A stretch of 64,000 bases of DNA from Treponema sp. (GTDB taxonomy: Bacteria; Spirochaetota; Spirochaetia; Treponematales; Treponemataceae), in contig JAAVAP010000013.1 in the NCBI GenBank assembly GCA_014804005.1, forward strand, positions 14,302-78,301, written 5' to 3'. The position numbers and the translations under genes were made by a program. Shown piece by piece: positions 18,169 through 28,165 of the stretch; the stretch's first letter is position 1, and each line of letters opens with the position of its first letter. A model generated the notes under the pieces. The model did not search any database. It saw nothing but the letters and a program-made list of their open reading frames with translations, and had not been told where the DNA came from.

Positions 18169-20058
18169 ATGTCAACATTTTCAGGAATAGAAATCGGAAA
18201 GCGCAGTTTGAACGCGCACCAAAGCTCGATCACGACTGCGGGTCACAACATCACCAACGCGAACACAGAAGGCTATTCGCGCCAGCGCGTCCAGCTCCGC
18301 GCGTTTGATCCGATTTATCGCCCCGACCTTTCACGGGCGGAAGTTCCCGGACAGATAGGGCAGGGAATGGAAGCGCAGAGCATAAAGCGCGTTCGTGACG
18401 AAATGCTCGACCAGCGAATCGTGGAGCAGAGCAATCAGGAAACGTATTGGGAAACGCGCAGCAAATATTACATGATGCTCGAGCAGATTTACAACGAGCC
18501 GGACGACGTTTCGATCCGCACAACGATGGACAAATTTTGGGAATCATGGCAGGAACTTTCGCTTTATCCTGAAAGTCAGGCGCATCGTGAGGCGGTGGTT
18601 TCTCGCGGACAGTCCCTCGTCAATTCGATTCAAAATCGCGACAAGGCTTTGACTGGAATCGGAAATCTTTTGAACAGCGACATCGAGTCGAACGTGGCAC
18701 AGCTCAACGATTACGCGAATCAAATCGCGGCTCTTTCAAAAGAAATCATTCGCTCCAAGGCGATGGGCGACAATCCGAATGACTTGATGGACAGGCGCGA
18801 CTTGCTCGTGGAAAAACTTTCGAAGATTGCGAACATCACGAGCGACCAGCGCGACAGCGACGAATTCATGGTTCACCTTGAAGGCCACATTTTGGTGCAA
18901 GGCGGAATTGCGCGCCAGTTCGACGTGGAAAGCGTCGTGGACAACAACGGCTACAGCCGCGTGGTTTGGGCGGACACTCGAAACGAGGCGGTCGTGAAGG
19001 GCGGCTCGCTCGGCGCGTTGATCGAACTTCGCGATGTCGATGTTCGCAACGAAATCCAGTCGCTCAACACGATGACGATGAATTTCGCGGACTTGGTGAA
19101 CGACGTGCACCGCAATTCTGTGGGCGCGAACAACACGACAGGGCTTGACTTTTTTGTGCAGCGTCCGTTTGTGGAAAACACCAACGGCAACTACGATTCG
19201 AACGGAGACGGCGTTGAAGACCGAACTTACGCATTCCGTTTTACTGGAACGAATTCGCTCGACGCGCAGGAACAAATCGGAATTGCGGGCGTGATGACGC
19301 TTTCAGGTCATGCGGGAAATATCCAAGTTCCGTATTATCCCACGGATCGCGTTGAAGATGTCATCAACAGGATAAACGATTCGAACGGCGAAGTGAAGGC
19401 GTATCTTGACCGCAACAATAATTTGGTGCTCAAGGCAACGGCCGCGCAGGAAATCGAAAATCCTGATTTCGTGATTCGCCATGTCGAAGACTCGGGATAT
19501 TTCCTTGCGGGATATTCCGGAATCTTGCGGGGAACTGGCGCGGAAAATGCCTACGATTTCGGAACTGCGAACGCGGTGAATGCGCTCCGAGGAATGGACG
19601 GGGAGGGCGCGCGCGCGCAATTCGCCGTCGCTCCATATACGAATCCTTCGACTTATGTTGACATAAACGCCGCGATTCGAAACGACGTTATGAGCGTCGC
19701 CTCCGCTTATGCCGACCACAGTGGCCGCGCAGTGAATGGAGACGGCCGCGCCGCCACGGAAATCGCTTCGATTCGCAACACGAAAGTGATGATCGGACGG
19801 GAACGCACGCTCGACGATTACTTTGCCGACACGGTTACGAACGTCGGGCTTATGGGCGAGCAGGCGGAAACGAACATGCTCAGCCAAAACGCCGTGATGG
19901 ACGACTTGCGCGGATTGCGCGATTCCATCAGCGGAGTGAACATCGACGAGGAGCTTGCGGATATCATGAAATTCCAGCACGGCTACAACGCCGCCGCGAA
20001 ATTCATCAGCGTGTTCGACTCGCTCATTGATACGGTTATAAATCGACTTGGCGTGTGA
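18169..20058 (+). CDS. flgK: Flagellar hook-associated protein FlgK
   Basis: MSTFSGIEIGKRSLNAHQSSITTAGHNITNANTEGYSRQRVQ; C-terminal ELADIMKFQHGYNAAAKFISVFDSLIDTVINRLG. Confidence 0.96.
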   Translation: MSTFSGIEIGKRSLNAHQSSITTAGHNITNANTEGYSRQRVQLRAFDPIYRPDLSRAEVPGQIGQGMEAQSIKRVRDEMLDQRIVEQSNQETYWETRSKYYMMLEQIYNEPDDVSIRTTMDKFWESWQELSLYPESQAHREAVVSRGQSLVNSIQNRDKALTGIGNLLNSDIESNVAQLNDYANQIAALSKEIIRSKAMGDNPNDLMDRRDLLVEKLSKIANITSDQRDSDEFMVHLEGHILVQGGIARQFDVESVVDNNGYSRVVWADTRNEAVVKGGSLGALIELRDVDVRNEIQSLNTMTMNFADLVNDVHRNSVGANNTTGLDFFVQRPFVENTNGNYDSNGDGVEDRTYAFRFTGTNSLDAQEQIGIAGVMTLSGHAGNIQVPYYPTDRVEDVINRINDSNGEVKAYLDRNNNLVLKATAAQEIENPDFVIRHVEDSGYFLAGYSGILRGTGAENAYDFGTANAVNALRGMDGEGARAQFAVAPYTNPSTYVDINAAIRNDVMSVASAYADHSGRAVNGDGRAATEIASIRNTKVMIGRERTLDDYFADTVTNVGLMGEQAETNMLSQNAVMDDLRGLRDSISGVNIDEELADIMKFQHGYNAAAKFISVFDSLIDTVINRLGV

Positions 20059-20111
20059 TGATTTTTCATCGCGCGGATTTGCAAAATGAAAATATAATGG
20101 GAGAAAAAAAT

Positions 20112-21356
20112 ATGAGAAGAATAAGTTCTGGAATGAATGACACTGACGTTCAGTCGCGACTTCGCATTCAGGAATTCAAACTGAACAAGGCGAACAACCA
20201 GCTCGGAAGCCAGCGTCGTATCCAAGAATTGCGCGACGATCCGATCGCAGCGGGACACTTGGTGCGCTACCAGTCGTTTGAGGGGCGCATAAAGCAGTTC
20301 GAGGCGAACGCGCAAACTTTGACAGAACGCTTTACCGTTCGCGAAGGCTACATCAACGATTCTCTCCAAATCATGCATCGAATCCGCGAGCTTGCCGTCC
20401 AAGGCGCGCACGGAACTTACACCGCCGAAGACTTGCACAACATGGCTGGCGAAGTGGATCAGCTTTTGCGCGAAATAATTCAAAACGCCAACGCGGTTGA
20501 CCAGGACGGAAACGCGCTTTTCGCAGGCACGAACACGAAGGCCACTGCGTTCGAAGTGGAAATGGGCAACGTCGAAGGCTCGGGCGTTCCGATGATCGCG
20601 CAGGTCGTCTACAACGGAAATGTCGGAACGAACAATGTCGAAGTTGACGAAGGCCAATATCTCGAAGTGAACAATTCCGGAAATCGAACGTTCTGGGCGG
20701 AAGCGCAGATGTTGACGAGCGGACGGGACGCGACTCAATGGCAGGCGCAGGAAGACGGAATTATTTCGGTTGACGGAAAAGAAATTTCGGTTTCCCGAGG
20801 TGACAATGTTTACGCGCTGATTTCGAAAATCAACAATTCGGATGCTGCGGTAAAGGCGAGCCTCGATCCGCTCACGCAGGGAATCCATCTTCAGACGACG
20901 GACGCAAGGCAGCTTTGGCTTTCCGACGTGCGCGGAACTGTCCTCACGGATTTGGGCGTGATAAGCGGCGCGGAGCAGCGTCCTCCGTACAACGCTGCTA
21001 ACAGCGCGCGCGTTTCGGGCGGCTCGCTTTTTGACAGCGTGATTGCCTTGCGCGATGCGATGCTCCGAGGCGACCACGAGGCAATCGGCGGCCGCGTGCT
21101 CGGTTCGCTCGATGCGGGAATGTCGAATTTGGTGACGCGGCTTTCCGAAAATGGCTCTAACTACGAGCGCGCAATGCTCAACGTCACTCGCAATTCTCAG
21201 ACCGCGCTCAATGTCACGAAAATGATTTCCAGCGAAGGCGACCTCGATTTCACCAAGGCTGTGACGGATATGAAGATGCTCGACTATGTGCATCAGGCTT
21301 CTCTTTCTGTCGCGGGCAAAATGTATTCGAGCACGCTTTTGAATTACATGCGATAA
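20112..21356 (+). CDS. flgL: Flagellar hook-associated protein FlgL
   Basis: MRRISSGMNDTDVQSRLRIQEFKLNKANNQLGSQRRIQELRDDPIAAGHLVRYQ; follows flgK. Confidence 0.92.
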   Translation: MRRISSGMNDTDVQSRLRIQEFKLNKANNQLGSQRRIQELRDDPIAAGHLVRYQSFEGRIKQFEANAQTLTERFTVREGYINDSLQIMHRIRELAVQGAHGTYTAEDLHNMAGEVDQLLREIIQNANAVDQDGNALFAGTNTKATAFEVEMGNVEGSGVPMIAQVVYNGNVGTNNVEVDEGQYLEVNNSGNRTFWAEAQMLTSGRDATQWQAQEDGIISVDGKEISVSRGDNVYALISKINNSDAAVKASLDPLTQGIHLQTTDARQLWLSDVRGTVLTDLGVISGAEQRPPYNAANSARVSGGSLFDSVIALRDAMLRGDHEAIGGRVLGSLDAGMSNLVTRLSENGSNYERAMLNVTRNSQTALNVTKMISSEGDLDFTKAVTDMKMLDYVHQASLSVAGKMYSSTLLNYMR

Positions 21357-21362
21357 CGGAGT

Positions 21363-21842
21363 TTGGCGAAAATGGATGTCAAGACGAAATTGGGAACGAC
21401 GGTTCAAGTTGAAAAGGAAAGTCTTTTGGAATTTCCTGAAGGACTTTTCGGATTCGAAGAATACAAGAATTACGCCATTTTTGAAAGCGAATATTCGCCT
21501 TTCATGTGGATGCAGTCGCTTGAAGAAGAACGGCTCGCTTTTCTCATAGTCGATCCATTTGTCGTCGCGCCAGAATACGAGCTTGATGTCGATGACAAGG
21601 CTCTTTCCAAAATCGCCGTAACTTCGCCCGCGCAAGTTCACGTCATGGTGATCGTTACGATTCCGTCCGACGGCTCGCCAATCACCGTGAACTTGCAAGG
21701 TCCGCTCGTCATAAATCACACGAACCAAAAATGCATGCAGGTGATTTTGAACGGCAACAAGTGGAGCACGAAGTTCGATGTGCTCAAGTCGCTGAAGGCG
21801 AGCGAAGAAAAATCCGTCTCCGTCAAAAACGGAGGAAACTGA
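21363..21842 (+). CDS. fliW: Flagellar assembly factor FliW
   Basis: [42 protein letters not shown]; overlaps csrA start (TGATG). Confidence 0.95.
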   Translation: MAKMDVKTKLGTTVQVEKESLLEFPEGLFGFEEYKNYAIFESEYSPFMWMQSLEEERLAFLIVDPFVVAPEYELDVDDKALSKIAVTSPAQVHVMVIVTIPSDGSPITVNLQGPLVINHTNQKCMQVILNGNKWSTKFDVLKSLKASEEKSVSVKNGGN

Positions 21843-22072
21843 TGCTGATTCTTTCAAGGAAAACCGACGAGAAAATCAAGATCGGCGACGAAATCACAAT
21901 CACGATAATCGAAGTGCGCGGCGACCAAGTGAAAGTCGGCGTGGAAGCGCCAAAGGACGTGAAAGTTTTCCGCCAGGAAGTTTTCAACGCGATAAAGAAC
22001 GAAAACAAGTCGGCCGCGGAAATTCCGAGCGCGGAAAACATCGACCGCCTGAAAAAACTTTTGAAAGTTTGA
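21842..22072 (+). CDS. csrA: Carbon storage regulator / translational regulator CsrA
   Basis: [47 protein letters not shown]. Confidence 0.97.
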   Translation: MLILSRKTDEKIKIGDEITITIIEVRGDQVKVGVEAPKDVKVFRQEVFNAIKNENKSAAEIPSAENIDRLKKLLKV

Positions 22073-22130
22073 GGCGCGATTTTATTCGTGCGAGCGTTTT
22101 CCGCTCGCTGGAATTTTGTAAAAACTCGGC

Positions 22131-22169
22131 ATTGAAAACTGCGACGCTTATTTTGTCGCAGTTTTCAAT
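22131..22169. terminator. Bidirectional hairpin between convergent csrA and tsaB
   Basis: Perfect 15-bp inverted repeat attgaaaactgcgac ... gtcgcagttttcaat; overlaps the tsaB stop codon. Confidence 0.6.
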
Positions 22170-22876
22170 TCGGCTTCGCTCGCGCGGAAATATTGCGGGC
22201 CTTCGTATTCCAAAATGCGAGGCTCATTGTGCGCGATTTTTTCTTCCGCCAAATCAAAAAGACTTTTCAAATTCGCCGTGCCGCCTTTCGCCCAAAGCAG
22301 CTTTTTTTCTTGCAGGAAATTTCTTCGCGCGCAGGCTTCCACAAAAGTCTTGGCTTCTCCCGCGACAAAAATTTCTGCGCGGCTTTCTTTTCCAGTTGAT
22401 TCTTTTTCTTGCGAATTTTTTTCTTGGAAAAATCCTTCCAATTTTTGCGCCAAATCAGAAAGTTCAAAATCGTCGCAGGAAATTATTTCTTTTCCGGAAA
22501 AAAACGCCTTCGCAAAAAATTTGTCCTTTCGCGCGTCGATTACGGAAAGAATCGCGCCGCCGAAATCCATGAAAGGCGCGGCATAATAGTCGAGCGAGTT
22601 CACGGCATAAATCGGAATTCCGTGCGCGGCTTCGATTGCCTTTAGCGCGGCAAAACCGAGCCGTAATCCCGTAAAAGAGCCGGGACCTGAGCACAAGGCG
22701 GTGTAGTCCAGCTCGCTCGGTGCGATTTTCGCTTGCGACAAAACATAGTCGATTGCGGGAAGAAGCTTTTCGCTTTGCCGCATGCCAAGGTCGAGCGTGA
22801 GCGAAACCAAGTTTTCGCCTTTTTTTGCCGCCACCGTGATTTTTGAAATCGAAGTGTCCAAAGCGAGCGCGTTCAT
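22148..22876 (-). CDS. tsaB: tRNA t6A biosynthesis protein TsaB
   Basis: MNALALDTSISKITVAA; CSGPGSFTGLRLGFAALKAIEAAHGIPIYAVNSLD. Confidence 0.92.
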   Translation of the reverse strand: MNALALDTSISKITVAAKKGENLVSLTLDLGMRQSEKLLPAIDYVLSQAKIAPSELDYTALCSGPGSFTGLRLGFAALKAIEAAHGIPIYAVNSLDYYAAPFMDFGGAILSVIDARKDKFFAKAFFSGKEIISCDDFELSDLAQKLEGFFQEKNSQEKESTGKESRAEIFVAGEAKTFVEACARRNFLQEKKLLWAKGGTANLKSLFDLAEEKIAHNEPRILEYEGPQYFRASEAELKTATK

Positions 22877-23337
22877 TGTGCGCCTCCGAAATTTTCGTAT
22901 GGCCAATTTTCCACGCTGATTTTCCTTGCCGAATGCGCAACGTTTTTCGAGCCTTCGCGCGCTTCGTTTTCAATTTTTATTCTTATCGTGCGCGAAGGAA
23001 GTTCTTCGATGATTTTTTCGCTCCATTCAATCACGCAGACTCCGTTTCCGTAAAGCATTTCATCCGCGCCCAAATTCGCAAAATCATCCGCGCCTTGCAA
23101 GCGATACACGTCGAAATGATAGAGCGGCATTTTTCCCGCGTATTCCGAGACGATGCAGAAAGTGGGGCTTGTGATTGTGTCGTTCACGCCGAGCGCGCGC
23201 GCGATTCCCTTTGTGATCGTGGTTTTTCCGGCGGCGAGATTTCCTTCAAGCGCGATGATGTCGCCCGGACGCAAAAACGCGCCGAGCCGCTCTCCAAGCG
23301 CGACGGTCTCTTCCGCCGAAGCGGTGCGGAAAATCAT
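22873..23337 (-). CDS. tsaE: tRNA t6A biosynthesis ATPase TsaE
   Basis: LRPGDIIALEGNLAAGKTTITKGIARALGVNDTITSPTFCIVSEY..LYHFDVYRL. Confidence 0.95.
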   Translation of the reverse strand: MIFRTASAEETVALGERLGAFLRPGDIIALEGNLAAGKTTITKGIARALGVNDTITSPTFCIVSEYAGKMPLYHFDVYRLQGADDFANLGADEMLYGNGVCVIEWSEKIIEELPSRTIRIKIENEAREGSKNVAHSARKISVENWPYENFGGAQ

Positions 23338-23597
23338 ATCGGCAAAGTTCCGTTGTCGTCAATCTTTAGGATGAATTCTTTCAATGCCTTTGTGATGGGA
23401 AGCGCAGGATAATTCGGCTGGTTCAAAATGTCAATCTCGATTTCCTTGTTTCCGAACGGTCCCATTTCAATGCAGAATTCAATCGGAGAATCAATGATTT
23501 CAGTGGGCAGTTTGAGCGAGGCGATCGCCTTGTAGCGTCTTATGTAATAAATCGCGCCTGGCGCGCGCTCAATGTTTTTTAGTTCAAGTACTTCCAT
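23334..23597 (-). CDS. Small conserved hypothetical protein
   Basis: 87-aa ORF, 4-nt overlap with tsaE, same strand. Confidence 0.6.
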   Translation of the reverse strand: MEVLELKNIERAPGAIYYIRRYKAIASLKLPTEIIDSPIEFCIEMGPFGNKEIEIDILNQPNYPALPITKALKEFILKIDDNGTLPI

Positions 23598-23649
23598 TGG
23601 TATTTACCCGCAACGTGTTTTTTCAGTATAATATGTCTTGCAAAAAAAA

Positions 23650-24738
23650 TCAAGTGCCTGGCGCATAATTGTAGACATAGGAGAAAATTTCGTTGCGCTG
23701 TTTTCCTGAAATGTCAAGGAAAGAAACGTTCAGCATGAACACGTCATTTTTTTGCCGCATTCCGACTATGAGCCCGCAGCATTGAATTTTTTCGAATCCC
23801 GAAATTTTCACTTCTATCCAAATTTTTTGATTGCGCTTGATTGGCAGTTTTGTGGCGAGTTTGCATCCGCCCGGCGAAATGTTCACGAGTTTTCCTTTGT
23901 ATTTGTTTTCTTTGGGCGAATACGAAATCGAGCCTCTCTTTCCGATGGTCTCGCTCACCGCGCTGAAAGTGCATTCCACTTCGAGCGCGGCTCGTTTGTA
24001 AAATCGGCGGCTTTGCATCGATACCGTGTTCGAATGCTGGATGACTATCTGCCTCTTTCCGTCAAGACCTGTCTGGTAGCGCACGACGCGCGTGGAAATG
24101 ACGTACTTCAATTTTTGCGCCGAATGGTACGCAAGCATTATTTTCGTGAGCGGCTTTGGAGAATATTCTGCCTTTTCGAAATCGTCTGGAATTTCGAGCG
24201 TCATATTGTCTTTTTCGCTTTTGACAATTTTCAGCGCGATTCTTCTCGGATCTGCGGAAAATTCCAAGGTTTCGCCAATTGGAATATGATGCGAGGACGA
24301 AATCGCCTTTTTCAATGTGATTATGCGCTCCAAATGATTTCGCAGCTTGAACAACGCTTCGAGTTCTTCGTCGGGAACGCCCTTTTTTTGAAGCCGAATG
24401 TATTCCGCCTTGAACGTCTTGTCAAGCGCGTCCTTGTCGGACCAGTTGTAAAAAATGTTCTTGGCTTTTTCGCGGCGGCAAATGTTAAAAAGAAGGTTTG
24501 CTTCCGCGCGCGAAAGGTTGATTTTTTTCGCAAGCGCCTGAACGTCCCTGAGCGCGGTTGGACGCTGCTTTTGCTTTTCGATGTAGGACGGCGATTTTTT
24601 ATACTTTTGAATCAGCTTGAAAAGAATCCAAATGACGAAAAAAATTCCTATTATGACCATCGCCCCAAAGAGTACGGTGTAGGGGAGTGGTGATTGCCGC
24701 GCCTCGATTGGCGAGCCTGTTCCGGTAAATCCGTCCAT
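23650..24738 (-). CDS. Membrane-anchored PilZ-domain protein (putative c-di-GMP effector)
   Basis: N-terminal TM helix; C-terminal RRFYKRAALEVECTF ... GKLVNISPGGCKLAT (PilZ RxxxR + (D/N)xSxxG). Confidence 0.8.
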   Translation of the reverse strand: MDGFTGTGSPIEARQSPLPYTVLFGAMVIIGIFFVIWILFKLIQKYKKSPSYIEKQKQRPTALRDVQALAKKINLSRAEANLLFNICRREKAKNIFYNWSDKDALDKTFKAEYIRLQKKGVPDEELEALFKLRNHLERIITLKKAISSSHHIPIGETLEFSADPRRIALKIVKSEKDNMTLEIPDDFEKAEYSPKPLTKIMLAYHSAQKLKYVISTRVVRYQTGLDGKRQIVIQHSNTVSMQSRRFYKRAALEVECTFSAVSETIGKRGSISYSPKENKYKGKLVNISPGGCKLATKLPIKRNQKIWIEVKISGFEKIQCCGLIVGMRQKNDVFMLNVSFLDISGKQRNEIFSYVYNYAPGT

Positions 24739-24739
24739 T

Positions 24740-25330
24740 TTACAAATCCTTTACGGCTTCCGCCAAAGCCTTGAGCCGCGGGCTGATTTCATATTCGGCA
24801 AGGTCGCCTAAAAGCACCGTGTCGCCGCTTTCCATCGCGCCGTTCAAATCGTTGAATATCGGCGTGAAATCCGCGAAGAATTCCGAAAGGCTTTTTCCAT
24901 CTACATTGATTTTTCCAAATTTCTCGGGGAATAGCGAAGAAAGTGCCGTGACATGGCAAAAATTGTCAACCACGTCCGCAAGCTGAGTTATGGAGTTTTT
25001 CGCCTTTGAATTGCTTCCGCTTTGAAGCAGTGCGGGCAATTCCAAAAGAAGTTCGACTGTCTTGCTGATTTCTTCCGATGATTTTTTGAACGCCTGCGCT
25101 ACTGAATCCTGCGAGACTGCCGTAAGCTCGATTCGCGTGTCGCCGCGCAATTCCTGCGCCGCAGCCTTGTCGAAATCTTCCGCTTCGATTTTCTTTCCGT
25201 CAATTTTGATTGCGATTGTGGCGCAATTGTTTTCCTGCGCAGTCTTTTCGAACGAACGCAAGACTTCGCCCACGGTCTTTTCGCCTTCGAGCGTTATGTC
25301 GAGCCGTTCGCCGTTGAGATAAAATTCCAT
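24740..25330 (-). CDS. Hypothetical protein in the fliD cluster
   Basis: 196-aa ORF between the PilZ gene and fliD, same strand, tight spacing. Confidence 0.6.
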   Translation of the reverse strand: MEFYLNGERLDITLEGEKTVGEVLRSFEKTAQENNCATIAIKIDGKKIEAEDFDKAAAQELRGDTRIELTAVSQDSVAQAFKKSSEEISKTVELLLELPALLQSGSNSKAKNSITQLADVVDNFCHVTALSSLFPEKFGKINVDGKSLSEFFADFTPIFNDLNGAMESGDTVLLGDLAEYEISPRLKALAEAVKDL

Positions 25331-25456
25331 TTTGTCCTCCCATTGAGCTTGTTAAGCCAAACTCGCGCTGTGAAAAGCAACGCGCAAACTTGTTAAGCCA
25401 AAATCGTTGCGCCGCTTTTGCGATGCTTTCAACTTATATTCTTCTGAAAATTCAGA

Positions 25457-27538
25457 CTAATTCCTGTTGTTCTGTTGCTGCCGCGTGAAATTCGTGATAG
25501 AATCTTGCTGGCTTTCAAGGCTGTTCAACGTGCCTTCCATTTGACCGTATTTGTTGCGCAGGTCGGCTTCCTTTTTATCGAGCTGCGTCTCAAGCCGCGC
25601 GATTTTTTTCTGCGTAGCGTCGATTTGCCTGTCGAGGACGCTCGTCTTGCTGGCAAGAATTCCGCCAGTCTGCACATAACTTGTGAGCTGCTTGTCAATA
25701 AGAAAGCCGATTCCATCGTCAATTATGAGGTCGCCGTCCGTGTCGTAGCCGAAAATGCGCCGTATGTCTTCAAGATTGTCGCGCAGATTTTCGTCGAGTT
25801 TTTTTTCGTCGATTTCAAGGTAGCCGCGCATCTTGCCAGGATTGTAGCCGGAGAAATTCGTGGCGTTCGTGCTTATTCCGATTTGCGAAAGCATCGTAAT
25901 TGCGGCGTTGTCGGAAAATTTGTATTGCGAGGAAAGAATTTGCTGCATTGAGCCTTTCGCGCTGGAAATCGTAAAATCATTGAAAAAAAGCCCCAGTTTT
26001 TTTTCGTAGTCCGCTCGTTCGTCCGCGCTCAAATAGTCAAGCTCGTTTATGATTTCGGGCTTGTTCTGCGAAAGCACGTTCATTTCCGCGACGATTTGAT
26101 TGTACTTGCCCACGAAATTTATCAGCGCGTTTTTCGCGCTTTCGATGTCTGGCTCAATCGTAATTGTTGCGGTGCGGTCGGTCTTTTGGTTCACATGGAG
26201 CGTAACGCCTGGAACAATGTCGTCGATTTTGTTTTCTGGCCGCGTGATCGTGATCCCCTCGTATTTCAGCACAGCGTCGCCAGCCTCGCTCACCGCGTGA
26301 ATCGGTTCGAAACCCAAATCTTTTTTCGCGTCGAACGCCGTCATTTCGCCGAGCGAAAGTTCCACGCCAGTGTTTTTGTTTTTTATTGCGATCGCCGTGA
26401 TTCCCGGAAAATCCTTCGCGTCAATCGAAACTTTTTTTTCCTCTCCGTCAAAATTCCAAACCGAAGGATCGAGCGGAATTTCTTTTTCCGTTCCGTCGTC
26501 CAAAATCGCATAAAGCACGGAATCGTTGCGAATCGCGTCAAGCGGCTTTCGCGGAATCTGCGGCGCGGTCGCGCTGTTCGTGCCGGTTTGGGACTTCTCG
26601 TTTTTCACTACAACGTCGCCGAAAGTGATTCCGCCCGCGTCGGGAATGTCCGGTTCTGCCGAAATTCCTTCGTTGATTGCCTTGGTGATGTCGTCCACTT
26701 GTTTCGCGTTCAAAGTGAATTCGATTCGCGAGTTTTGGTTGCCTTTTATGCTTGAGGGAATTTCGATTTGCGCGCCGCCCCGAGGAGAGACTACGATTTT
26801 GTTTGATGAAGCGCGAACGGCATTCGCGCTGAGCGCGGGCATTCCGTCCTGCGAATTTTCGTCCGAATCGGCGAGAGATGAAAATTCCGAATTGCGCGTG
26901 CCGAACGTGCTGGATTTGGATGCGACTTTTCGCACCATTTCCTTTTCCAGCGCGAATTTGAGCGCGTTGTCCTCGAAAACAAGGCGATTTTCAGAGCCGG
27001 TTTTCAGCGATTCAATCAGGAGCGCGTTTTTGCCTTTGTTCACGCCGATGAGAGAAGCCTTTATGACATCCGCGCCGCGCTTGTTGAGCGAGTTTATGAA
27101 ATCCTCGACTTTGCCACCGCGCCATTTGAATGAAATGTTCTTTTCGCCGACTTTGAATGTATATGTGCCTTCCGGTACGGTTTCGCCTTTTTCGATTTCC
27201 TTGGAAAGAATTCTGTCTGCCGTGGCCGGAGAGATTACGTCAATTTTAAAAGAAGAATACGAAGCGTCGCGAGTCGCGTCCGCCGTTATCGCGAATTCGT
27301 CGCTTGATGAGGCCAGTTTGTTGTTGAAAGGGTTGTCATACGAATAAAGTGTTTTTACGCTGTCTCGCAAAGATGACATTTTCTGATTTATGTCACGCCA
27401 CGCATTTTGCTGCGTTTTGTAAGATTCAAGCGTATCCTGCTCCCTTGTAAGCGGGACGCGCTCTACTTTCATCAGACCTTCCACGAGATCATTGGTCTTG
27501 TACTTGTCGTTGACCCCCGGTATGTTTATACCTGCCAT
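25457..27538 (-). CDS. fliD: Flagellar filament capping protein FliD
   Basis: GINIPGVNDKYKTNDLVEGLMKVERVPLTREQDTLESYKTQQNAWRDINQKMSSLRDSVKTLYSYDNPF; C-terminal coiled coil. Confidence 0.94.
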   Translation of the reverse strand: MAGINIPGVNDKYKTNDLVEGLMKVERVPLTREQDTLESYKTQQNAWRDINQKMSSLRDSVKTLYSYDNPFNNKLASSSDEFAITADATRDASYSSFKIDVISPATADRILSKEIEKGETVPEGTYTFKVGEKNISFKWRGGKVEDFINSLNKRGADVIKASLIGVNKGKNALLIESLKTGSENRLVFEDNALKFALEKEMVRKVASKSSTFGTRNSEFSSLADSDENSQDGMPALSANAVRASSNKIVVSPRGGAQIEIPSSIKGNQNSRIEFTLNAKQVDDITKAINEGISAEPDIPDAGGITFGDVVVKNEKSQTGTNSATAPQIPRKPLDAIRNDSVLYAILDDGTEKEIPLDPSVWNFDGEEKKVSIDAKDFPGITAIAIKNKNTGVELSLGEMTAFDAKKDLGFEPIHAVSEAGDAVLKYEGITITRPENKIDDIVPGVTLHVNQKTDRTATITIEPDIESAKNALINFVGKYNQIVAEMNVLSQNKPEIINELDYLSADERADYEKKLGLFFNDFTISSAKGSMQQILSSQYKFSDNAAITMLSQIGISTNATNFSGYNPGKMRGYLEIDEKKLDENLRDNLEDIRRIFGYDTDGDLIIDDGIGFLIDKQLTSYVQTGGILASKTSVLDRQIDATQKKIARLETQLDKKEADLRNKYGQMEGTLNSLESQQDSITNFTRQQQNNRN

Positions 27539-27582
27539 GCAACCTCGATGGTCTTAAAAACCGATATGCCTCCCACCCAATT

Positions 27583-27957
27583 TCAAATCTTCTTGTCAAA
27601 CAAAAGCCCCATGGCCTTTCGCATGTTGATTTTTATTCTCTGCATATCTTCCGATGGTATTTCCTTGATCACCTTGTTGGTGCCGTTTTCTACCACTCTT
27701 ACGACAACGCTGCCCAGTTCCTTGTTTACGGAAAACTGAAGCTTGCGGCCCGTCACCTGATCCGACAGCCGCTGAAGCTGTTGGGCGTTGGCTTGGGCTT
27801 GTGCCATATCTTGCTCAAGATTTTGCACGACCCTTGAGCCGTTCGCTATGTTGAGCTGCTGTTCCACACTTCCTGTACCAGCCGTTTTTAGCGGGACGGA
27901 ACTGTAGTACTTCTGGCCATCCGTTGCCAAAGACTGACCTATGCCATTGATGTTCAT
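27583..27957 (-). CDS. flaG: FlaG-family flagellar protein
   Basis: LQFSVNKELGSVVVRVVENGTNKVIKEIPSEDMQRIKINMRKAMGLLFDKKI. Confidence 0.88.
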   Translation of the reverse strand: MNINGIGQSLATDGQKYYSSVPLKTAGTGSVEQQLNIANGSRVVQNLEQDMAQAQANAQQLQRLSDQVTGRKLQFSVNKELGSVVVRVVENGTNKVIKEIPSEDMQRIKINMRKAMGLLFDKKI

Positions 27958-28165
27958 AGGCGTTCCTCCTTATTTGCGAATCCGCATTAAAGCGAAATCC
28001 GCGCTGTCCTTCCGCCCTTGTTCCGAAAGGCAATATCTCGCGAATTTTTCACCTTGCTCGAAAAATCCGTAATTTCCAAAGTTGGAGGAAAGAAAGGGGC
28101 GCACCATCCTTTCCTCCGTTTTCTTTTCCGAAAAGACGACATCCAGTGATCTCTTCGGACAGATG

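Noticed and set aside
19983-21857. 624-aa minus-strand ORF antisense to flgL/fliW
   Set aside because: Codon-bias shadow ORF opposite well-supported flgL/fliW; no recognisable motifs, Arg/His-rich composition typical of antisense frames.
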